Below are positions 57,468 to 64,000 of a DNA stretch of 64,000 nucleotides, one piece after another. Under the pieces are notes generated by a model. It was not told the origin of the DNA. It searched no databases and worked only from the letters and a program-made list of their open reading frames with translations. The DNA lies in the NCBI GenBank assembly GCA_905250115.1, contig CAJNOI010000033.1:336206-400205 (forward strand), given 5' to 3'. The DNA is from Adineta steineri (taxonomy: Eukaryota > Rotifera > Eurotatoria > Adinetida > Adinetidae). The position numbers and the translations under genes are program-made. Each line of letters begins with the position of its first letter. Within the stretch, counting starts at the first letter, position 1.

Positions 57468-60400
57468 CTATTGTTTTTTTGTTACCTGTTCTTGGGACGG
57501 ACATCCAATTATTTGAAGATCTTCTTCAGAATATTGATCACGAATCAAAACAATTAATTCTTGATACACTTGTTGAATATTATTCTATAAATAAAATTAT
57601 TAGAATTCCATTAGTGATTTACAATTTTAGATATGTAGACTAATAGAGTCCGACTCACTACAAACGCATATTATCAATACTGTGTAAACAGTTCTTAGTA
57701 AGACTTAAATATGAAGTATTATTTTCGATTTTTGAAGAATTATATCAAATTATCTAACTATAGTTTTCTACGTTCTCTAATTGAATATATAAATCTATTA
57801 ACCCCTTAGGAACGGGAAGTACATATGTGCAGAGCTTCCAATAGCAGTAGTACACAGCGTAAGCAAAATGTGCTGTACACCTGCATTTTTTTATTTACAA
57901 TTTGCTCGAAAAAGCAAAGTGTACGGTGCACATTTTGCGAAAATGATTTACAACTTGATTTTAAAATATCAGAGTCAGATTACGAAATGATATGCTTATT
58001 TATCACCCATATGTTTATTATTTAACAAGTATTTATATAAAGTACTCATGAAGAAAGTAGAATTATTTCCGTTTTTTACATTGGAAAACGTCATAAGTAC
58101 ACTTAGGGATGTGCAGTGTCAGTGAAAATACTGAAAAACGGACACTTAAAATATCAGTTCAGTGTCTATCGAACACTTATTTTCGGTGTTCGGTGCTTAC
58201 CATGCCAGTTTTTCGGTGAAAACAATGATATTGTTGTAAATACTAAGGTTTAACACAAAAATATTTTAGAAACTGATACCTTCGGTGTTCAGCGAACAGT
58301 GACACCGATATTTTCAGTGGCACGATGAGCACAGAACACCGAAAATAAATGTCAGTGAAAATCGTTCTCAATGGAGTTCGGTACTCAGTAAACCGATACT
58401 GCACATCCCTTAGTACACTATATACACTTTGCAGGCAAAAAGAAGGTGTACACTTACGTTTTGTCTACCTAAGCAAAGCGTACCAATACGTTTTGTTTGA
58501 GCTTTCTATTGGAAACTCTACATATGTGTGCTTTGATTCTGACTTAACAAGTATCTGTCAGAACTAAATCTCTAAGAGCACTTTAATGGTAGAAATGATA
58601 GGTTAGACTATATTTACCACTTTCAACACATCGTAATGTATCTATATTTATCGTGTCCTCATTTACCTTCTTTCGTTTTGTAACTAAATGTGATATTTCG
58701 ATTACGCCACTATCAACAAGAAAAACTCCTCGAAAACAATGTGTAGTCTACGCACAAGATTAACATATTTTGAAATACTGCTTGATGTTTATTCACATAA
58801 ATACATCATTCAGTATTCTAGAAAATTCAGTTTCTTATGCTACAGTCACCCCGTCTTCAAGAGGCTGATCAAATATGACATACAATAGAAAAAATTTAAT
58901 TCTATTTGTCAAATAGTACTTACTTTAACAGGTTTAAATAATATTTGTTCAGTATCTTTATTAGCTAAATAAAGTGACATCATTTTAAATATATCTGGTA
59001 ATTGTTTTTTCATTAAATTATAATTTTCAATAATAAGATCATGTAAAATTTCTGGTTTAGCAAATGGTTGTTGTCGTAATGAAACTTTTTGTTTATTATT
59101 ATTATCATGATTCATTTTTAAAATAATTTGTGATTTTTGTAAATATTGTCTTATTTGTCCGCATAATTGATTTGATATATCGGATATATATATTTCACAT
59201 GTTTGTTTTAAATGTTTATCAACTTCACGTTTTGAATCAATGAATGATTCTTTAACTTGTAATGTACCTTGAAGAAGAAAATCTAGAAAAGCATTATCAC
59301 GATTCATAGATAAGAATTTTGATCTTTGTGTTAAAAATTTCATAGCTGCTTCTTTTAATTTGCTAAAATCAATAACCATTTCTTTAACAGCAAAATCAAC
59401 ATTAAATGGCGCTATTTGTTCACGAAGAATCAATAAATGTTTTATTAAAAATAAACGACCATCTAAAGCGGTTTTACGTTTTATTATAAGTTCACTAGCA
59501 GTAATTAATGATTGAACACACATTGTTAAAGTTTCTTGAGATAAACCTTGAAAAATATTACGCTAAAATATAGAAAATGAATCGATATATGTATTGAAAT
59601 GATTTTAATTTTAATTACATCAAGACAACGAAATAATTTTGATAAACAAACAAGTGTTCGTCGTACAGTTGGATACCACATGCCATGTAAATCAGCTGGT
59701 GATGATGACACTTGACCATCTTTTGTTGTTATAGGAGATGATATAACTGAAAGATCCGTACCAGGTATTGTTTCAAAAAAAACTTCATTTCCTGAATCAG
59801 TTGATGATTGAGAATTTAATTTCGATTGACGTTGTTCTTTAAGTGATTGAGCTATTTTCTAAAATTAGAATAATGTTTTTGTTTGTTCTTTTATTAAATT
59901 TAGTTTTTTTAAATATTTACCTGCATCATTTCAAGTTTTTCAGGATAAGCAATATCACCAGGTGATGGTTTATAACCAAGTATTTCATTACGTATATAAA
60001 CTTGTGTACGGTAGACAAGACGTTCTTGTACATCTTCAAGCATTTGTGTACATACTGCTTCAAATGTTGATAATTCTTTAGCTGTATTAAATAAAAAAAG
60101 AAAAGAATTAAAAGAAAAAAAAATATTATTTTCATACCACTATTTTTAACATGTTCTTCAAGCATTTCGACTTTTAAAATAGTTACAAGTTCAGCAAGAG
60201 TTTCCAAATGAATTACATGAATGATTCGTGAACGAAGATTATCATAAAGTAAATGACAAAATTCAGATAACATTGTACTAAATTATAGGAAAAAGACGTA
60301 TTGTAATTGAACAAAACTAAACATTACAACATACTCTAAATGCATTGAATGTTTAGAAAAAAATTGATAAAATAATTGATATTCATCTTGACAAAGATGC

Positions 60401-61951
60401 AATAAAAATGCACAACCACTTCGAACCTTGAATAATCAAATTACATCTAATAGATTCTTTTTTATTCAAAAGATTTTTTTATTTACTAATGTACACATAT
60501 CTCGTTCATGTTTAATTGCTAAATCTTGTATAGCACTTTGTACACTAAAAAATAAATTCTTTATAAGAATAAAATAAAAGTTTTCTTTCTAACCTTGAAG
60601 TTAATAACATTCGCCTTTGATTTGTATAACATTCGTGACAATCCGACAGAGTTTTTTCATATCTATAATTGAATAATAATAATAATAAAACAAAACAAAA
60701 TTATCTCGATCATATTTACTCAGGATTTCTTGCACAACGTTGTTCAAGTTCTTCTGCTAATACTTTTACTTTAGGTGCATTTATTCGAAATCGTCCATAG
60801 AATAATGTATATGCATCATCAGATAACAATGTCGTATTCTTAATTAATCGAAACGATAATAATAAACATGTTTTCTTATTTTCACTTACCTACCTTCTTC
60901 GGATCGATTGTATTTGAAGAATTTTGTAATATATGAATAATATGTGCTTTGATAATATTCAAAGCTTTCAATAAAACATCTTTCATCTGATTTTTATATA
61001 TAAGAGATTGTTTAAATGAATTCTAGAAAAAATATCAATTAAAGAAGAAAACAAAATATTATTTTTCTGTTTACATACATGTGTATCAAAATAAGCTAAA
61101 CATTCATCAATACGAGTTAATGTTGGAATTAATTGTTTTATATCAGAAACTAATGGTGTTATTGAAAGATTCTAAGAATAAATATTCTAATAGAATAGAA
61201 ATAGATAATACCAAAATATATTATTTTACTTTAGAAAATCGATCAACATCATCGAAGTAAGATAAACGATTTTCAATACATTCAGTCATATTTAATAATT
61301 TAGCTTGATCAGCTAATAATTGTTCACATGCTCGATAAAGAGAATTTGTTTTATAAGACACTTTCGTATATGTTTCATGTAATGTATCTAAATATTTAAC
61401 TGCTTCATTAATATCATTGTACAATGTTTGACATTGTTGTTCCCATAAACAAACACGTTCGAATGTATTTCTAAAATTAAAATGAATAATATAATATTTA
61501 GCAATAGCTATATCCTTACCCTTGTTGTAAATCTCCTTTTGAAGCAATCGGTATATTTTCATAGGGTCCTAATGATTGTTCAATCCAAATATCTAACTAT
61601 AAATAAAAATTTCAAATAAAAAAATTTATTCTTCCTTCCTTATATTTTTACTTGTTGTAAATCAGCATTTCTCCATGGTATCAATTCATTATTGTTATTA
61701 TTATTCTTAAGTAGAAAGAAGAAAAAAAATGAAATGTCATATAATTCATTTTAACTTACATCATTGTTATTTAAACCATATTTCGAATCAATTAAATCTT
61801 TAAGTGAACTAACCGATTGCCAAGCATGATTATTCAATGGTGCAACACATTTTTCGAGATTATTATCATCGTCCTTCGATGAATTTTCCCATAAAGTTGT
61901 TCGATTAATTAATAACGATGTTGAAGATTGTAATGTTTCAGTTGTTTGCAT
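57468..61951 (-). CDS. COG3: Conserved oligomeric Golgi complex subunit 3
   Basis: A many-exon minus-strand gene starting [20 protein letters not shown] at 61951. Visible blocks are [77 protein letters not shown]-like [74 protein letters not shown] and [18 protein letters not shown]. The last seen exon reads [19 protein letters not shown] then IIGCPSQEQ, the typical COG3 C-terminus. COG tethers retrograde vesicles at the Golgi. If the donor after EQ is unused, the stop lies at 57468-57470; a further small exon is possible. One intron (about 57592-58917) is enlarged by nested transposons. A short out-of-frame upstream ATG overlaps the start. Confidence 0.9.
57802..58543. mobile_element. TTAA-flanked inverted-repeat element (outer), interrupted by a hAT MITE
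   Basis: Subterminal inverted repeats: left ACATATGTGCAGAGCTTCC, right arm reverse complement ACATATGTAGAGTTTCC, at similar distances from each border. TTAA lies at both edges (57798-57801 and 58544-58547). The left end CCCCTTAGGAACGG resembles the 6376-6537 element (CCCTTTCAGGACCG). A piggyBac-like MITE is likely. It lies in a COG3 intron. No transposase ORF is present. Confidence 0.65.
58104..58411. mobile_element. hAT-type MITE (inner) with perfect 8-bp target duplication
   Basis: Ends TAGGGATGTGCAGT and ACTGCACATCCCTT (one mismatch at the outer base) with direct repeats AGTACACT at 58096-58103 and 58412-58419. 308 bp, no ORF, internally rich in variants of tcggtgttc. It is inserted inside the 57802-58543 element. 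Confidence 0.88.
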
Positions 61952-62234
61952 TCTGTTGGTATTGATTCATACAAAGAAAAAAAATCACTCACACGTGTAA
62001 ATGATATCTCATCTAAATAATTGAAAAATGTCATGTTTCAAAAAAACAGAACAAATAAATAAATAAACAAAAAACAATAACGAACGTGGCCAATGACGTC
62101 ATATTTTATTGGATAAAAATAGCATCGAATTATTTTTTTCCGATAGATGGCGTTCAATAAAATAAACTATATCTTAAATCATATTAAAAAGATAAGGTAA
62201 ATAACTCCTTATAGATAAATAAGAAAAAAAAACA
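61952..62234. promoter_or_regulatory. Divergent promoter spacer, COG3 / double-GNAT gene
   Basis: Only about 280 bp separate two divergently transcribed start codons, so the two genes probably share a promoter region. Specific sites could not be identified. Confidence 0.45.
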
Positions 62235-63155
62235 ATGTCGAATGAATTTTTTGTTCGATTTGATGAAAATTTGCTTCGATTACCATCATGTTTAGCAGTT
62301 CATGCTCAACTTCATCCTAATTTGATTAAATTTACATGTGAAGAATATGTTAAATATATTCAACAATTCCATGAATTAAATATATGTGGCATTATAAGAA
62401 AAAATGAAGCAGAAACTACAGTTCTAGCTTTGGCTGCCTATCGAAAACATTTAAATACATTCTATACAATTCGTTTTGAAATTGATGATTTAATTGTCGA
62501 TGAGAAAGAACGAAAACATGGTTTAGGTACACGTCTTATGCATTATTTAATTGATCATGCTAAACAAGAGGGTGTATCAAAAATTTCTGTTCATTGTAAT
62601 CCAATACATACAGATGCGCATCGATTATTTTTTCGTCTTGGTTTAACAATAAATTGTTTTGAATTCGATTTAGAAAATAAAACAGTATTACCTGATAATG
62701 ATCAAATACGTATTATTGATGTAACAGATTTACCCGATAAAGAGAATGAACAATTATTAATTCGAGCTCATGAAATATATCAACAACTTCGTCCACATTT
62801 GCCAAATGATCAAAATGAGTATGTTAAGCAACTTCGAGATATTTGTCGTACAAGTCCTGCTCGAATATTATTTGTATTAGATAAAAATGATAACATACTT
62901 GGATTAACCTGCTATCGTATTACTGAAAATATTCAATATTCAAAGCATATTTATTGTGATGATTTAGTTACGGATGAAAATAGACGAAGTTCAGGTGTTG
63001 GTCGATTTTTAATTAATTATATGAAAAATGAAAGAGAGAAATTAGGAATTGATAAATTAATTTTAGATAGTGGTGTTCAACGAGGACGAGCACATAAATT
63101 TTATCATCGAGAAGGTTTTTATATCAGTCGCTATGGATTTTCAATGGCAATTTAA
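62235..63155 (+). CDS. Tandem GNAT N-acetyltransferase, intronless
   Basis: A single-exon 306-aa protein made of two GNAT folds. Domain 1 (about residues 1-150) has the acetyl-CoA loop RKHGLGTRLMHYLIDHA, then HTDAHRLFFRLGL. Domain 2 (about 155-306) has RRSSGVGRFLINYMKNER, then GRAHKFYHREGF. The Q/R-x-x-G-x-G/A pyrophosphate loops are complete in both, so both may bind acetyl-CoA. The substrate cannot be inferred. The domain 2 pattern LILDSGVQRGRAHKFYHREG is like bacterial small-molecule GNATs. An intronless coding region among intron-rich neighbours would suit bacterial origin, though codon use looks native. Confidence 0.85.
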   Translation: MSNEFFVRFDENLLRLPSCLAVHAQLHPNLIKFTCEEYVKYIQQFHELNICGIIRKNEAETTVLALAAYRKHLNTFYTIRFEIDDLIVDEKERKHGLGTRLMHYLIDHAKQEGVSKISVHCNPIHTDAHRLFFRLGLTINCFEFDLENKTVLPDNDQIRIIDVTDLPDKENEQLLIRAHEIYQQLRPHLPNDQNEYVKQLRDICRTSPARILFVLDKNDNILGLTCYRITENIQYSKHIYCDDLVTDENRRSSGVGRFLINYMKNEREKLGIDKLILDSGVQRGRAHKFYHREGFYISRYGFSMAI

Positions 63156-64000
63156 TTTTAATTAACCACATCTAAATAAACTATTTTTTAAGCAAAATAT
63201 TTTGAAATAAAATTTGATATATTCTAAAAGATAATAAAATTCAAAATGCATTACATGCATGTTCATTTGATTGATTATTTTCTTCTAATTTATTATATAT
63301 ACTTTAATTTGTGAGATAAGCAATAGCATAATCCTACAGGAAATATAGGAAAGCGAACATTGGCCCAAATTTTTCCGATAAAAAACAACAGACCATTTTA
63401 AATTAAAGTTTGAAATCATCATTGTAACGATGAAAATAATACTAATTGTATCAATACGGTGATTTTATATTCTCTTTCTCGTAGAGAAGAGTCTTGGAAA
63501 AATAAATTGCTTGCTTGTGTATCCGCACTAGAGATGTGTGGGACTGATCCCGGCGACCGGAATCGGAACCGAAAAAACTTGATCTCGCACATCTCCAGGT
63601 CACTCGTCTTGCTATATATCACGCGATTGATTATGCGTTTACTCATTCTATTACTGCTTGATATTTTCTTCTCTTATTTATATACATATGTATCATACTC
63701 CTTCTTGTCCAGGTTATTTTATCCTTCAATGTTATTGTGTTTGGTCAAACTAATTTTGTTTTATTCTCTCCTTTCTCTTTTTCCATTATATCTACACATA
63801 TATTTCAACTTCAGGAGTTAGTCAGACCTATTTTATTATTGTTATGAATACACATGAATACTATCCTAGTCGAACGCTTGTTATTGAAGAAGGATTTTTT
63901 GATGTTTATACATAAGCTGCTGAACAAGATTAAGACGGTTACTAAGGAACTCAACAAGTACTGTACTCAATCCACCAAACATTCTTCGCTACACCATTGA
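63156..64000. other. Downstream flank
   Basis: AT-rich non-coding sequence with one short inverted-repeat element at 63530-63597. No gene recognised. Confidence 0.4.
63530..63597. mobile_element. Very short hAT-like inverted-repeat remnant
   Basis: TAGAGATGTGTGGGA at the left pairs with tctcgcacatctcca at the right across about 68 bp. The ends resemble those of the 58104 and 40854 elements (agggatgtg, agggatatg). The interior is GC-rich. No clear target duplication was found. Confidence 0.5.

Noticed and set aside
63459..63821. 120-aa plus-strand frame at the window end
   Set aside because: It crosses a transposon remnant and low-complexity CT-rich DNA; hydrophobic residues are explained by base composition.
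1..64000. CRISPR array, rRNA or tRNA genes
   Set aside because: The only regular direct repeats are coding (FG-GAP, LRR exons) or microsatellites; no tRNA or rRNA-like conserved blocks were recognised by eye.

Overview
The window is AT-rich metazoan nuclear DNA. It carries about seventeen spliced protein genes packed on both strands. Most introns are only about 50-70 nt with plain GT...AG borders, and intergenic gaps are short. Animal-type genes (a transmembrane adenylyl cyclase, a neuropeptide GPCR, KChIP, RUNDC1, KATNIP, MYCBPAP, RNF220, OCRL/INPP5B, COG3, syntaxin-5) sit beside a mosaic secreted FG-GAP repeat protein, an intronless double-GNAT protein and several small inverted-repeat transposons. 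This mix fits a bdelloid rotifer (Rotaria- or Adineta-like). That assignment is inference from gene style, not from a marker gene. Two assembly gaps are present: 100 N at 17558-17657 and 10 N at 45901-45910.

Layout. 0-7 kb: a papain-fold protein that has lost its catalytic cysteine (+), then a neuromedin-U/pyrokinin-type GPCR (+). 7.8-10.7 kb: a KChIP-like calcium sensor with two alternative first exons (+), meeting tail to tail a single-exon membrane protein (-). 11.9-17.1 kb: RUNDC1, GPN2 and an unrecognised basic protein with a PLDLR motif, head to tail on + and closely spaced. 17.6-23.4 kb: a class III transmembrane adenylyl cyclase whose 5' end runs into the gap. 23.6-28.1 kb: KATNIP (-). 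28.8-31.7 kb: a PARP with two WWE domains, WGR and the catalytic domain (+). 32.5-34.9 kb: secreted FG-GAP protein (-). 36.8-41.8 kb: MYCBPAP (+). 42.9-44.8 kb: RNF220-like gene (-) with stop codons in its RING exon. 46.0-50.6 kb: 3' part of cyclin L, then an OCRL/INPP5B-type phosphatase (+). 51.3-53.7 kb: an F-box-like/LRR gene built from 13 near-identical LRR exons at a 141-142 nt period. 55.4-62 kb: syntaxin-5 and COG3, both - and both Golgi trafficking. 62.2-63.2 kb: double-GNAT acetyltransferase (+).

The most interesting items are the LRR exon array, whose frame-neutral 84-nt exons could be recombined or skipped freely; the RNF220-like gene with a TGA exactly at the conserved EECW tryptophan and a possible second stop; the dead GPI-like cathepsin; the WWE-WWE-WGR PARP; and two introns that each hold one transposon inside another, with readable target-site duplications. 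No CRISPR array, rRNA or tRNA was recognised. Exon borders were placed by eye from splice signals and reading phase. Gene models whose exon lengths sum to a multiple of three are noted as such.
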